Assembly: GCA_050951725.1 (NCBI GenBank)
Contig: JBMNJO010000001.1
Coordinates: 1,116,001 to 1,180,000, forward strand
Direction: 5' to 3'
Source: DTU052 sp050951725
GTDB taxonomy: Bacteria; Bacillota; Syntrophomonadia; Syntrophomonadales; DTU052
Length of the DNA stretch: 64,000 nucleotides
Below, piece by piece: positions 8,201 to 19,546 of the stretch; the first letter of the stretch is position 1; the number at the start of each line of letters is the position of its first letter. The notes below the pieces were generated by a model. That model saw only the letters and a list, made by a program, of their open reading frames with translations, was not told where the DNA came from and did not search any database. The position numbers and the translations under genes were made by a program.

Positions 8201-8587
8201 TTATTCTTCCACCCTAACCGGTCGATAATATTTTTTGGCGGCCTCTATGTATCGCGTGACCTCAGCAGGAGCAAAATCCAGGGATTCGATAATCTCTGTA
8301 AACTCTCCCCGGGCATAGAGTATGCCAATTATCGCTTGTGCTGTAGGCACATCAAATCTTTTCCCGTCCCTTATCCTTAGTTCCAGAAGAGAATAGTCTA
8401 TTTTCTGCGTGTCGCGCAGTTTGTCAACCGCATTTTTAACATTCTTGTAACTGCGCTTGATGTCGTCCTCGGAAAGATCCCATTTGGCCATCCACAGCTC
8501 GGCCGGTGAAACCAGTTTCTCTTCCTCAGCCACTGCCAGAGCCACCTTGAAAGCGAAATTAAGTTTATCATCCCTAGACATAGGCAT
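8201..8587 (-). CDS. Conserved hypothetical protein, helical
   Basis: A 128-aa soluble, charged, mostly helical protein beginning MPMSRDDKLNFAFKVALAVAEEE. I do not recognise a family. No signal peptide, membrane segment or metal motif is visible. The chosen ATG lies 8 nt after an AAGGGGGGAG site; TTG and CTG codons just upstream are too close to the site. It lies between degV and the DUF1648 gene on the same strand and may be cotranscribed with degV (51-bp gap). Confidence 0.65.
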   Translation of the reverse strand: MPMSRDDKLNFAFKVALAVAEEEKLVSPAELWMAKWDLSEDDIKRSYKNVKNAVDKLRDTQKIDYSLLELRIRDGKRFDVPTAQAIIGILYARGEFTEIIESLDFAPAEVTRYIEAAKKYYRPVRVEE

Positions 8588-8638
8588 CAGCAATTCTCCC
8601 CCCTTCTTTTATAAAACATCGATAATACATCACTGCTG

Positions 8639-9481
8639 TTATGATTCGAAGAAAATGGCAAAGGTCCCCGGCCCTACATGAGAGCCTATGACCGGACCTA
8701 TTTCCCCGACTATAACCTCTTTTACGCCGAACCGTTCTTCCATATTCTCTTTCAGGTACATCGCATCTTCGATAGCGGCAGCATGACTTATGCCAACTGT
8801 TTGGGTGTGCAGGTTAACCCCCTTTTTCTCCATGATGTCCAGGATTTTCTTCATGGCAGCGCGGTGCCCGCGCGCCTTGTCATACGGAGCTATGAAGCCG
8901 TCCTCATTAATGCTGAGAATCGGTTTGATATCCAGCACCCCGGCAACCAGCCCCTTTCCCTTGGAAATCCTGCCGCCACTGATCAAATACTCGAGGTTCT
9001 GCACGGAGAAGATGCACTGTACCTTGGATTTCATTTCCTGAAGACGGTCAAGTATCACTGCAACATCCTCACCTCTTTGGGCCAAGCGGGCGGCTTCCAA
9101 AACCATTAACCCCAAACCTATTGATGCCTTGCCCGAGTCTATGATATGTAATCTGGGCTGTTCAAACATCTCTTGAACCATCTTCGTGCTCTGGAGGGTA
9201 CCGGATAAACCCGATGACATATGAATGCCAATAACCTCATTGTCTTCCTTTTCTGTTAATTGGCCATAAACCCGCATTATCTCCTCAACTGCCGGTTGGC
9301 TGGTCTGAGGCAAAACTGGTGATCTGGCCATTTCGGCGTAAAACTCGTCAGCACTCATTTCCCCTGGTTGAAATTCTATGTCTCCAAATCTAACCAACAA
9401 GTTAATCAGCTGTATATCGTACTTCTTAAGAATCTCTGGGGGCAGATCGCAACAACTGTCTGAAACGATCTTAATACCCAT
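8639..9481 (-). CDS. DegV family fatty-acid-binding protein
   Basis: A 280-aa full-length DegV protein. It opens MGIKIVSDSCCDLPPEILKK, has the ligand-contact motif IHMSSGLSGTLQST near 103-116, and RISKGKGLVAGVLDIKPIL in the middle, all family marks. DegV proteins bind a fatty acid; in Gram-positive bacteria FakB proteins of this family present the fatty acid to the kinase FakA for phosphorylation. No FakA gene is in the window. The start ATG has AAAGGAG upstream. Confidence 0.92.
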   Translation of the reverse strand: MGIKIVSDSCCDLPPEILKKYDIQLINLLVRFGDIEFQPGEMSADEFYAEMARSPVLPQTSQPAVEEIMRVYGQLTEKEDNEVIGIHMSSGLSGTLQSTKMVQEMFEQPRLHIIDSGKASIGLGLMVLEAARLAQRGEDVAVILDRLQEMKSKVQCIFSVQNLEYLISGGRISKGKGLVAGVLDIKPILSINEDGFIAPYDKARGHRAAMKKILDIMEKKGVNLHTQTVGISHAAAIEDAMYLKENMEERFGVKEVIVGEIGPVIGSHVGPGTFAIFFES

Positions 9482-9681
9482 ATATCAATCTCCTTTTGTT
9501 AAACATAAACCCAGAAGGGTGAATTTCTTATATCTTACCAAAGAGGTCTTTGCTTGGCGAGGGGAACAAAATTTTGATGAACGCAAGGTAGTACGATAAG
9601 TTATGGCAGGGCCAATGGCGGCTCGGTAGAGTATTAAGTCCTTGTGAGGCCTGACCATTCCTATTTTGGAAGACACGATAT

Positions 9682-9950
9682 AAACTCTCCACTGAATGAA
9701 TCCGCCGGAAAAACTTAGTGTGGTGTCCCGAAAATGTCCCCGACAAACCACTTCGCCCCCCGACTTGAACTGCCGTACCCCTCTCACCTGTCCTTCTTTT
9801 GTCTCTAAAACTATTTCGGGGACACCATACTAAATTCTCCAGCGAATGAATCCGCCGGAATAACATAGTATGGTATCCCCGAAAAGTGTCCCCGACAAAC
9901 CCTCGCCCCCTTGAACTGCCGTTCCCCTTCTCACCCGTCCTTCTTTTACC
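9682..9950. repeat. Two-copy 150-bp direct repeat
   Basis: Two copies start at 9682 and 9832, a 150-bp period. Each contains, in order, GAATGAATCCGCCGGAA, a TGTCCCC...GACAAACC block, a CTTGAACTGCCGT block and CACC(T/C)GTCCTTCTTTT. The first copy ends with ATTTCGGGGACACCAT, which is the inverted form of its own GGTGTCCCGAAAAT, so the units contain a palindrome. No coding signal was found. It fills the gap between degV and the next ORF. Confidence 0.65.
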
Positions 9951-9951
9951 T

Positions 9952-10218
9952 CTATAGCCGGGACCGGGTTGTTCGGGTGTTGACCTTGCTTAGCTCAGAT
10001 GGTTTGCGGATGATATTGCGAGTTTTATGCTCCGGATCTCGGTTGTCATCAAAGGGAGATTCGGGAGAGTAACGGTCTTCAATTTCGTTGTCATCAATCT
10101 CTTCGGCAGTTTCGAACTTAAAATTCTGGGAAACCTGAAAACTCTGAGGCTTGAGAGTTCTTCTTGATTTCTGACCGGTACCGATATAACTCACCTCCTT
10201 CCAGCCTTGCTTATACAA
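9952..10218 (-). CDS. Small hydrophilic ORF with unclear start
   Basis: An 88-codon frame whose protein is hydrophilic and probably disordered (EEIDDNEIEDRYSPESPF, then a basic C-terminus). No family recognised. The only formal start is a TTG at 10218 with no Shine-Dalgarno. A near-perfect site, GGAAGGAGGTGA, lies 20 bases inside the frame and is followed 5-8 nt later by ATC rather than ATG, GTG or TTG. Either translation begins at a rare codon, giving about 77 residues, or the start codon has been lost and this is a decaying gene. Confidence 0.4.
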   Translation of the reverse strand: MYKQGWKEVSYIGTGQKSRRTLKPQSFQVSQNFKFETAEEIDDNEIEDRYSPESPFDDNRDPEHKTRNIIRKPSELSKVNTRTTRSRL

Positions 10219-10405
10219 CCGTCATTGCCCGTTGTTCTGGCAGTGAACCGCCCTTCCTGCCTGCCATGACACCCAACTATTCATTATAGAACTTGATAGT
10301 GTTTGTCCAGTCGTAAACTTCAGGTATATACCACAGCCATCGTTTACCGAACGGCTTGCCTTATTCTCCTGTCCCTCTGCCGAGTTATGGCGGCACTTCT
10401 TATCC

Positions 10406-12460
<2,055 letters not shown>

Positions 12461-12587
12461 AGGGGCTCACTCCCGTTTACTTTCTTATAGCTTAGTTTGG
12501 GAGTTTGGAGGGGGATTATGCGGGAGAAGAAGTTCGTTTCCTTGGTAACTGTTAATGCTACCCTTATTTGGCAACTTGCTGGACAGT

Positions 12588-14180
12588 CTACTTAACCCTG
12601 TTGCTCTCGTCAATAGCCGTTGCATCTTCCATCCCATACCCTAAAGTTGAAACGCAATTTCGTCCCTTAGCTTTTGCCTCGTATAGGGCGTCATCGGCCT
12701 TTTTTAAAATATCCTCAATATTGCTGCTATCGTCAGTGTCACCACAGATTGCCGCCACTCCAATGCTTACCGTTAAACTAATTTCCTGCTCCCCGTAAAT
12801 AATTTTTTTCCCGGCTACAGTCCTCCGAAACTGTTCTGCTGCCTTTATTGCTTCCTTCAAAGATGTGCTCTTTAAAAGCACAGCAAATTCTTCTCCTCCT
12901 ATGCGCCCGACAATATCAGTTTTTCGGAAACTGTTCTTTATGGTGTTTCCCATTTCACGAATCACTTCGTCTCCGGCCGCATGTCCAAAGGTATCGTTGA
13001 TGGTTTTAAAACAATCCAAATCCATCATCAACAATGATAGTTCCCCGTTATTCCTTTTGGTCCAAGCAAACTCCCTTTGAGCCAAATTCATAAACGCTGT
13101 TCGATTATAGAGACCGCTTAAGGAATCTGTGGTAGCCAAAACCTTCAGTTTGTCCTGTATTTTCCTTTCTTCTGTAACATCACGGATGGATTTTAGCATT
13201 CTCGTGTTTCCATCCTGGGAGTCACCCAACGGTACCGCGCCAATCTCAAAAAAACGTTCTTCCCCGTCTATCACCAAAGAATAATCGCGGCCATTCTCGC
13301 TTCTAAAAATTTCCAGCAATTCTGGCTCCCGATTAAGAATCTGCTCTATGGGATAATTATCCAATGAAATGTTTAACTCTAAAAAAAATTCCTTGGCCGC
13401 CTTATTGTAATCTATTATCCTTTCCCCTGGCCCCAATATCACCATGCCGGCGAAGTTGTTCTCAAAGATTGTATCCCTAGCCAGGGTTCTTATTTCCAGA
13501 AAATCGTATTTTATAATGCCATAGCTGATAGTAAGTAGTGAAACGGGCATTATCAGAGCGGCATAATCAATGCTTTGCTCATCGAAAGCGAAAAGAATCA
13601 GCATTATCCCGATAATAGTGAACAAGGAAGCGAATAATATGATCACAAAATGGTTTTTAGTATAGCCAGCCCGATTTTTTAGGTATCCTAACAGGGAAAT
13701 GATGATTGTCAGGAGCAAACACAGTATGGTATATGAAATGTTAATATAGTACCAACAACCTCTTTCCATATACAAGGAATAACATCCAAATATCTGTCTC
13801 GCTTCCAAATTGGTATAAAAAAGATGGTGCCATGAATTGGTAAGTCGCATGAAAAAAGTAATTACAGGCACGATAAAGAGCAAAAGTACCTTTCGGTTTC
13901 TTGGGGAATAGATGGTTCTTGTATAAAGGAGAGCTACTACCAGCCATAGTACAGCAATATAAGGTAATCCCATATATTGAATCTGATTCCAAAATATCAT
14001 CTCTTGCAAATTGTTGCTGTTGATAATCATTAAGTAACCAAACAAATAAACACTTACACATAAAAGCAAGACAGAAAAAGCCTTGCGGTAGCTGATTCTG
14101 CCCTTTGAATAGAAATAGGCGGCGAAAAACTGAGTTAATGAAATCGCAAGAATTAGGTAAAGACTAAGTAGTATTTTCAA
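12588..14180 (-). CDS. Diguanylate cyclase with N-terminal 7TM sensor and PAS domain
   Basis: About 530 aa. Seven hydrophobic segments fill the first 215 residues, matching the 7TM histidine-kinase N-terminal domain. A PAS-like domain follows (FAGMVILGPGERIIDYNKAA), then an intact GGDEF domain with RIGGEEFAVL and, five residues before it, RKTD, the product-inhibition I-site. It should make cyclic di-GMP from two GTP. I place the start at TTG 14180, 7 nt after a GAGGTG site, giving a direct run into the first membrane helix; an open frame continues 44 codons further but lacks a site. No EAL domain or obvious effector is nearby. Confidence 0.9.
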   Translation of the reverse strand: MKILLSLYLILAISLTQFFAAYFYSKGRISYRKAFSVLLLCVSVYLFGYLMIINSNNLQEMIFWNQIQYMGLPYIAVLWLVVALLYTRTIYSPRNRKVLLLFIVPVITFFMRLTNSWHHLFYTNLEARQIFGCYSLYMERGCWYYINISYTILCLLLTIIISLLGYLKNRAGYTKNHFVIILFASLFTIIGIMLILFAFDEQSIDYAALIMPVSLLTISYGIIKYDFLEIRTLARDTIFENNFAGMVILGPGERIIDYNKAAKEFFLELNISLDNYPIEQILNREPELLEIFRSENGRDYSLVIDGEERFFEIGAVPLGDSQDGNTRMLKSIRDVTEERKIQDKLKVLATTDSLSGLYNRTAFMNLAQREFAWTKRNNGELSLLMMDLDCFKTINDTFGHAAGDEVIREMGNTIKNSFRKTDIVGRIGGEEFAVLLKSTSLKEAIKAAEQFRRTVAGKKIIYGEQEISLTVSIGVAAICGDTDDSSNIEDILKKADDALYEAKAKGRNCVSTLGYGMEDATAIDESNRVK

Positions 14181-14376
14181 GCAAAGCACCTCTACATTAT
14201 TGGAATCCAGATTATTTTTTTTGCTCTCAAGCACTGGTAATTTTGAAAGTCCAGCTTCTAATTTACGGTAAGTTTCGCAAATATAGATGGCGCCATGATA
14301 TGAAAAGGACATGGAGGCAACCGTCCCGGCAGACAGCAGATAAATGTAGCTATCACAAGGAAGGAGTTAAAATACC

Positions 14377-14454
14377 ATGTCCGAGAAGATTATACACTTA
14401 AATGAAGAGACCATAAAGAACTAGTTGAAGGGGTTCATCCGTCATGAATTATAG
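14377..14454 (+). pseudogene. Remnant of an IS256-type transposase N-terminus
   Basis: An AAGGAAGGAG site precedes ATG 14377. The frame reads MSEKIIHLNEETIKN, then TAG, then LKGFIRHEL and TAG. The first 15 residues resemble the start of IS256-family transposases (MS-KIIxLNEE-IK-EL). Two stops and the absence of downstream homology show it is a fragment. Assignment rests on a short match. Confidence 0.45.
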
Positions 14455-14475
14455 TTTTTCGCTTGCTTTATTAAT

Positions 14476-14736
14476 TTAAAAATACTCACAAAGGCGAGAT
14501 TTATCGATTACAAACCAGAAGGTGATAAAGCGAAAAACAACCGCAACCATTGCTGCTTCACTAAGTGAAAGACCCATAATTAATAATAGAGTTGACATTG
14601 TTCCTTCAAAGCCCCCCAGACCGCCAGGAAAAATGGGCAACATGGCCGGTGTACACCGGGTAGAAGATATAACCGAAGCGCTATGGGGAACCAGAGTTTC
14701 TGCTATTGCCGTGGATAGGTTTATAAAGAACAGCAT
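14476..14736 (-). pseudogene. C-terminal fragment of a flippase-like (LPG synthase TM / UPF0104) protein
   Basis: An 86-codon frame containing MLPIFPGGLGGFEGTMSTLL and then AAMVAVVFRFITFWFV, the C-terminal signature of the lysylphosphatidylglycerol-synthase transmembrane (UPF0104/YbhN) family, which normally spans about 300-350 residues. Only the last two or three helices are present and no Shine-Dalgarno precedes the frame, so this is a truncated remnant. It neighbours the transposase remnant at 14377-14454, which may explain the loss. Confidence 0.65.
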
Positions 14737-14824
14737 AGATAAACAATTACTACTGTTATGGTTAGCTCAAGTGGGTTCAGACATGCATTATCCCCTTCAC
14801 GATATTCTCACTGTTAACCAGCTC

Positions 14825-15379
14825 TTATATTTCCATGCCCATTTTCCTGGCCTGCTCCAGCCAGTTTCCTGCTTTAACCGCACCTTTTTCGTAGACACCG
14901 GTTGCCACCAGGATTCCTCTATCTTTCCATCTACAGAAACGGGCTGAAATACGGTAAGATCCAATAAGACCATCCAAATCTGCAATATCCCTGGTTTCCG
15001 CAGCAACCAGCAAAGCACACTCTCTAATCGCCATTTTGGCTTTCCTATCGGGACTGGCATAAGTAAATGTTCGGTCCAGAACGGATTTGATCTGCGCTGA
15101 CCAGCTGTAATAGTAGAGTGGGGTCGCAAATACCAGAACACTGGCCTTTTCAAATGCGGGATAAATTTTAACCATATCATCTTTCTGGACACAATGAGTT
15201 CCATCAGACCAGCACTTGTTACAACCGAGACATCCATTCACTTTGTGAGCTGCCGCATAAATCTTGGTAACAGAGTGACCTGCATTTTGGGCCCCTTCAA
15301 TAAAGGCATCGGCCAGCATATCACTGTTCCCATTTATTCGTGGACTTCCGACCAAAACCAGTATCTCCCTTTTTTCCAT
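14825..15379 (-). CDS. Flavodoxin-like NAD(P)H-dependent FMN reductase
   Basis: A 184-aa protein of the NADPH-dependent FMN reductase/flavodoxin-fold family. It starts EILVLVGSPRINGNSDMLADAF, the FMN phosphate-binding loop, then has CLGCNKCW with a downstream Cys (CVQKDDM), typical of clostridial iron-sulfur flavoproteins and multimeric flavodoxin WrbA relatives, and FATPLYYYSWSAQIKSVLDR for the flavin ring. It probably transfers electrons between NAD(P)H or ferredoxin and an unknown acceptor. Monocistronic; AGGAGG lies upstream of the ATG. Confidence 0.9.
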   Translation of the reverse strand: MEKREILVLVGSPRINGNSDMLADAFIEGAQNAGHSVTKIYAAAHKVNGCLGCNKCWSDGTHCVQKDDMVKIYPAFEKASVLVFATPLYYYSWSAQIKSVLDRTFTYASPDRKAKMAIRECALLVAAETRDIADLDGLIGSYRISARFCRWKDRGILVATGVYEKGAVKAGNWLEQARKMGMEI

Positions 15380-15564
15380 TACTGTAGCCTCCTGTTCTGA
15401 TACAGAGTCACATAGTAATTCTCGGTTTATTTGCCTATTACCTTTAATATTCCATTACGGCAGCCACAGGACGGGTTATTTTCACATTAGTATTAATGAA
15501 AGCATAATGGGGGGGGCTTATGGGTAAGTATTTGATGAAATTGAATTTCCCCTCTTAAAAACAA

Positions 15565-15600
15565 CCCCCTGGGCAAGAGACGGAACTCTTCCTCAGGGGG
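15565..15600 (-). terminator. Terminator after acyl-CoA synthetase (539 aa)
   Basis: On the minus strand CCCCCTG...CAGGGGG closes a second inner stem AAGAG/CTCTT and is followed by TTGTTTTT. It lies about 50 bp after the synthetase stop. Confidence 0.8.
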
Positions 15601-15647
15601 TCTAACGGTTTAAATTCAGTTCAGGTGATTACCACCTGATCTTTTGC

Positions 15648-17267
15648 CTAATTCTGCTCTTCCAGTTCCTTCAGCATCTCCGCCTTCAGGATCTTCTTCT
15701 CTATCTTGCCGAGAGTGGTGAGGGGGAAGGAGTCGCGGATCACCCACTGCCGCGGAATCTTGTAATCAGCCAGATAGTCTTTCAGGTATTCCTGAACCTC
15801 TTCTCCAACCACTGTCATGCCAGGCTTGGGAACTATATAGCCCCGGCCGACTTCACCCATCAGTTTGTGGGGTACAGGAATTACCGCACACATCAATACG
15901 CCTGGATAACGGGAGATCTGTTCCTCGATCTCAGCCGGGTACACATTGTATCCACCGGTAATATACATATCCGAAAGACGGCCCACCAGCCTCAGATCGT
16001 TGTTCTCGTCAAACAGGCCTACGTCCCCGGAGTAGAACCAGCCATCGGCGTCCTTGCACTTGGCAGTAGCCTCGGGGTTGTTGAAGTACTCTTTGAAGAC
16101 CGTGGGACCGCGATACGCGATTTCTCCCGCCGTTCCCCGCGGAACTTCCTGGCGGTTTGCGTCAACGATCTTCATTTCCCATTCCGGAGCGCATTTGCCG
16201 ACGCTCAAGTTGAGATTCTCTATGCTGGCACCCCGGTCGTTATAGGTGCTGAGACCCGCCGTCTCCGTCATTCCCATGGGATTGCAGCAGTATGGTCCAA
16301 TTTCCATCATCTTCGTCAATATATCTTTAGGTGCAGGTGCTCCGCCAATCATGCAGAAACGTACCGATGAAAGGTCGAAATCCTTGAAATTGGGCTGAGC
16401 AAAAAACATAGCCCACATGGTTGGAACTCCCGCCAGCATGGGAACCTTGTACTTCTCCGCTGCCTGCAGCAGAACCTGAGGGTTGAACCCATCATAGAGG
16501 ACCGGTGTACAGCCAGCTATAATGGAGGTTGCGGCCCACTCGGTTGCGCCGCTGACGTGGTTGACCGGCGAACAGCAAAGCACATATTCCTTGGGTTGCA
16601 TCCCGTCGGGCAGATGGAACTCATCCTTCTGAACCAGAGACATAGAAATAACATTGCGATGAGTTAAAACAGCGCCTTTGGGCTGTCCAGTGGTTCCCGA
16701 GGTGTATACGATTATCAGACCATCATCAGTATCTACCTGGGCTTCTCTTTCCTTCAACGCGGCGTCAAATTCCGAATAGTCACCATCCAGGATTTCTTCA
16801 AACGAGATAGCATTGGGAAGCTCACAGGGACCTTCGGCAATCCAGACCTGATCAACGGAAGGACAGTTCACCAATGCTTTCCCCAGTCTATCCTGATATT
16901 TGACGTCTTCCAGTGAATATTGAGCCAGGACATGACTGGCCTGAGAATTGTTCAGTACATATTCCATTTCCGGGGCAGTATGACGTACGTTCATTCCAAC
17001 AATTATCGCCCCGACCATTGAGGCAGCCATATAGAGGATAAAGAATTCCGGACGGCCGACCAGGATATAGCCAATCCGATCGCCCTTTTGCACACCTATC
17101 TTGAGCATATATTTGGCTAGCTGTTCAGACTTGTATTCGAATTCCTTCCACGTGATTGGCTCTTCCCGGTAAATGAGAGCCGGGTGATCAGGCATCTCCC
17201 GGGTCCATTTCCGGAGGTAATCCGAAAACAGCGGCAGTGCACCTTCCAGTCGATTTTTCTTCGTCAT
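15648..17267 (-). CDS. AMP-dependent acyl-CoA synthetase
   Basis: A 539-aa ANL-superfamily adenylating enzyme that activates a fatty or organic acid to acyl-CoA through an acyl-AMP. Motifs: phosphate loop IVYTSGTTGQPKGAVLTH (about 190-207), NPMGMTETAG near 330, the hinge YSGDVGLFDENNDLRLVGRLSDMYITGGYNVYPAEIE (about 416-452) and the catalytic Lys in TTLGKIEKKIL near the end. The substrate cannot be predicted. It has its own terminator. Unlike the two other synthetases in this window, I found no -24/-12 promoter upstream. Confidence 0.92.
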   Translation of the reverse strand: MTKKNRLEGALPLFSDYLRKWTREMPDHPALIYREEPITWKEFEYKSEQLAKYMLKIGVQKGDRIGYILVGRPEFFILYMAASMVGAIIVGMNVRHTAPEMEYVLNNSQASHVLAQYSLEDVKYQDRLGKALVNCPSVDQVWIAEGPCELPNAISFEEILDGDYSEFDAALKEREAQVDTDDGLIIVYTSGTTGQPKGAVLTHRNVISMSLVQKDEFHLPDGMQPKEYVLCCSPVNHVSGATEWAATSIIAGCTPVLYDGFNPQVLLQAAEKYKVPMLAGVPTMWAMFFAQPNFKDFDLSSVRFCMIGGAPAPKDILTKMMEIGPYCCNPMGMTETAGLSTYNDRGASIENLNLSVGKCAPEWEMKIVDANRQEVPRGTAGEIAYRGPTVFKEYFNNPEATAKCKDADGWFYSGDVGLFDENNDLRLVGRLSDMYITGGYNVYPAEIEEQISRYPGVLMCAVIPVPHKLMGEVGRGYIVPKPGMTVVGEEVQEYLKDYLADYKIPRQWVIRDSFPLTTLGKIEKKILKAEMLKELEEQN

Positions 17268-17703
17268 TTTGAAATTCGCGCCCCCTTCTATTAGTGTGAC
17301 TCTCCACGAACAACGATGAATAGCACATCAGTTTATCTTTTCTCGTGTATCACCTCCCAGCTTAAATGCATTTGGTCCTTGGAATGTATCAATCCAAATC
17401 TCTTTAAATTCAGGTTCATAGTGCATTTACTAACGAGGGCTACTACGCAAAGCGGGGGGGAAATTATCGACTTTCTTCGTCTGGTTTCTTTTTTTAATAC
17501 AGATTATGTTAGGCGCTTCAAGAAGCATAAAAACCGTCTTTTCGACGGCTGAACTCTCCAATTTCTAAGGTCATCAACGGATTCAACTCTTATCGTTTAA
17601 AACAAAAGACTTCCATTATTTATCTTCTATGTAATTCTGCAAAATCCTCCATGTTTTCGAACTTTTCTTTACACTTCGCATAAGAGTGTGGGTCGGGGGG
17701 GTA
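17268..17703. other. Intergenic region between acyl-CoA synthetase and resC
   Basis: No convincing gene on either strand. It holds the resC-side terminator at 17529-17548, a run of eight G residues near 17452 and a second G-run near 17694. No sigma-54 site with GG-N10-GC spacing was found here. Confidence 0.5.
17529..17548 (-). terminator. Terminator downstream of the nrf-res operon
   Basis: Minus-strand stem CCGTC/GACGG with a GAAAA loop, followed directly by five T residues. It is about 155 bp beyond the resC stop and is the first terminator after it. Confidence 0.65.
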
Positions 17704-18486
17704 TTAAACATAACTGTGCAAACCCGGTAAGAGTACACTCACTCCAAACAGGGTGAAAAGTACCACCAGGAACCCCAGCACCGCCATCCAGGCAGCCTTG
17801 CGTCCCTTCCACTCGCGGGTGTGGCGGACATGAAGATAGATTGCGTAAACGATCCAGGTGACCAGGGACCAGGTTTCTTTGGGGTCCCAGCTCCACCATT
17901 TCCCCCAGGCCTCTTCGGCCCATACCGCCCCTGTAATAATGACAATATTAAGGAAAGTAAAGCCGATAACCACCAGTTTATAAATGTTTTGATCGATACT
18001 ATGCAGGTTTGTGTTGCTATCTTGCGATGTCGTCAAATACATGATGCCCAGGCAGAAAGCCACTGCAAAAGCCCCATAAGCAATGATTGCAGTCCCTACA
18101 TGGATATGAAGCCAATTGCTCTGCAAGGCCGGCATTAGCGGGCGCACCCCAGTGGAAATGGTGCTGCTGATCGCTAGTAAGACCAGCAGTAATAAACCCA
18201 CCACCAAATCAAGCAAAGGCGAGGATAGGGTTCTACGCAAGACCAGAGCGACGATCAACACAAATCCCACCAGCAAAAGGGTGAATTCATACAGGGTGGC
18301 AAAGGGAACACGGTTGACCGCCAACGTTCTAAAGATAACGATACCCGCCAAGGAGAAGCAGGCCAGCCACATTAGGAGCGAGCTGATTTTTCGCGCCAGT
18401 TCGTTGGGTTTCCAAAGGTTTATGAGGCTGATCAGTACTTCCAGTAAGAGCAATATAAAGGTAAAGTCCAGCAGATGCTTTTCCAC
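17704..18486 (-). CDS. resC: Cytochrome c biogenesis protein ResC/CcsA
   Basis: A 260-aa protein with about eight membrane helices and the tryptophan-rich haem-handling motif WGKWWSWDPKETWSL near residue 190-205 plus conserved histidines (NWLHIHVG, HVRHTREWKG). In system II cytochrome c maturation, ResC/CcsA works with ResB/CcsB to export haem and attach it to CxxCH motifs outside the membrane. It follows resB with no gap. The GTG at 18486 is 8 nt after AAAGGTGG; a TTG one codon earlier is also possible. It presumably matures NrfA and NrfH encoded just upstream. Confidence 0.92.
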   Translation of the reverse strand: MEKHLLDFTFILLLLEVLISLINLWKPNELARKISSLLMWLACFSLAGIVIFRTLAVNRVPFATLYEFTLLLVGFVLIVALVLRRTLSSPLLDLVVGLLLLVLLAISSTISTGVRPLMPALQSNWLHIHVGTAIIAYGAFAVAFCLGIMYLTTSQDSNTNLHSIDQNIYKLVVIGFTFLNIVIITGAVWAEEAWGKWWSWDPKETWSLVTWIVYAIYLHVRHTREWKGRKAAWMAVLGFLVVLFTLFGVSVLLPGLHSYV

Positions 18487-18489
18487 CAA

Positions 18490-19512
18490 CTAATCCACCT
18501 TTCGCGGTAAAAATAGCCGCCAATAACGAGCGAAAAGGCTGAACAACAGGAGAATAAAACCGGTGAAAACCAAATATACACCAGAATCAGATTTTATCTC
18601 CAGGCCGGAATAATAAGAATAACCTTCGAAACGAAGATGATACTGGCCGAGCTCTGCCTGGCTCCCCACACTGATTATCGCCATATCTATCATTTGCTCA
18701 TTTTGTACCAGAACCAGCAGCAGGTGGGGATTATTCGGCAGAGGTGTCTTGGATTCCAGGACTGTCACCGGGTCGTAATCTGGAATAAAAATGGCCTTGA
18801 GGTACAAGCCCTTTGCATTGAGCGGATAGGCATCATAGTTTTTCACGACCAATGATTCGCTTGTTCCGGCACCCTGGTCGCTAAGCTTCAAGGTCCAACC
18901 CCAGGAGTTCTGATAAATCTTCAAATTGCCCGCCCGCAAAGGCTGGTTTACAGATATCTCCTCGGTATAATCCTGCCCGCGATAATCCTTCAGATGCAAT
19001 TGGCTGCGGTACTGCCGCGGCTGATAGTCCGGATAATAATCAATGTTAAACTGCTGCAGGCTTAACTCTCCCGGTGCAAAGCCATAATCGGCCAGGTCGA
19101 TCTTTTCTCCCTCGTTGATTTCCACCAGGACAGACCGAGCAGAGCCCAGCGACCAGGCGGCGCCGATCAATACGATTACAATCGCCAAATGAAAACAGAA
19201 CGAGGCTGTTTTCTTAATACTCGTGATAGACCTTAAACGTCGGTAGCAACACGCGAAAAGACTAAGGCATAGAAGGGCCAGGAGTATTTGGTACCACCAG
19301 GATTGATATAGCGAGTTAAGGGATAAAAAAAGGATGGCTTTGCCGATCCATACCCCGTAGTGGCTGAGATAAAACTCCGGTGTCTGCCCTTGGGGAATAA
19401 GAGTCCCGAAGGTGCTGATTACACCGATGATGATTAACAGATTAATGGCGGTTTTCATGGAAGCGAGCAGGCTGATTAATGCCGGCCACCCTGGCCGGCA
19501 GGTTTTTTTCAT
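18490..19512 (-). CDS. resB: Cytochrome c biogenesis protein ResB/CcsB
   Basis: A 340-aa ResB-like protein: membrane helices near the N-terminus (from about residue 20: MKTAINLLIIIGVISTFGTL, a ResB hallmark) followed by FYLSHYG, a third helix, a long extracytoplasmic domain and a C-terminal helix (VYLVFTGFILLLFSLF). With ResC it forms the haem-delivery and ligation complex of cytochrome c maturation system II. The ATG at 19512 lies 9 nt after GGAGGAG. It is between nrfA and resC in one operon. Confidence 0.9.
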   Translation of the reverse strand: MKKTCRPGWPALISLLASMKTAINLLIIIGVISTFGTLIPQGQTPEFYLSHYGVWIGKAILFLSLNSLYQSWWYQILLALLCLSLFACCYRRLRSITSIKKTASFCFHLAIVIVLIGAAWSLGSARSVLVEINEGEKIDLADYGFAPGELSLQQFNIDYYPDYQPRQYRSQLHLKDYRGQDYTEEISVNQPLRAGNLKIYQNSWGWTLKLSDQGAGTSESLVVKNYDAYPLNAKGLYLKAIFIPDYDPVTVLESKTPLPNNPHLLLVLVQNEQMIDMAIISVGSQAELGQYHLRFEGYSYYSGLEIKSDSGVYLVFTGFILLLFSLFARYWRLFLPRKVD

Positions 19513-19546
19513 CAATATGTACTCCTCCAGCCTCAAGAAGACGGTT

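Noticed and set aside
9485..9866. Overlapping 100- to 112-codon frames in the 9.5-9.9 kb repeat
   Set aside because: They read through the tandem repeat, have no ribosome site and show the repeat as a repeated peptide.
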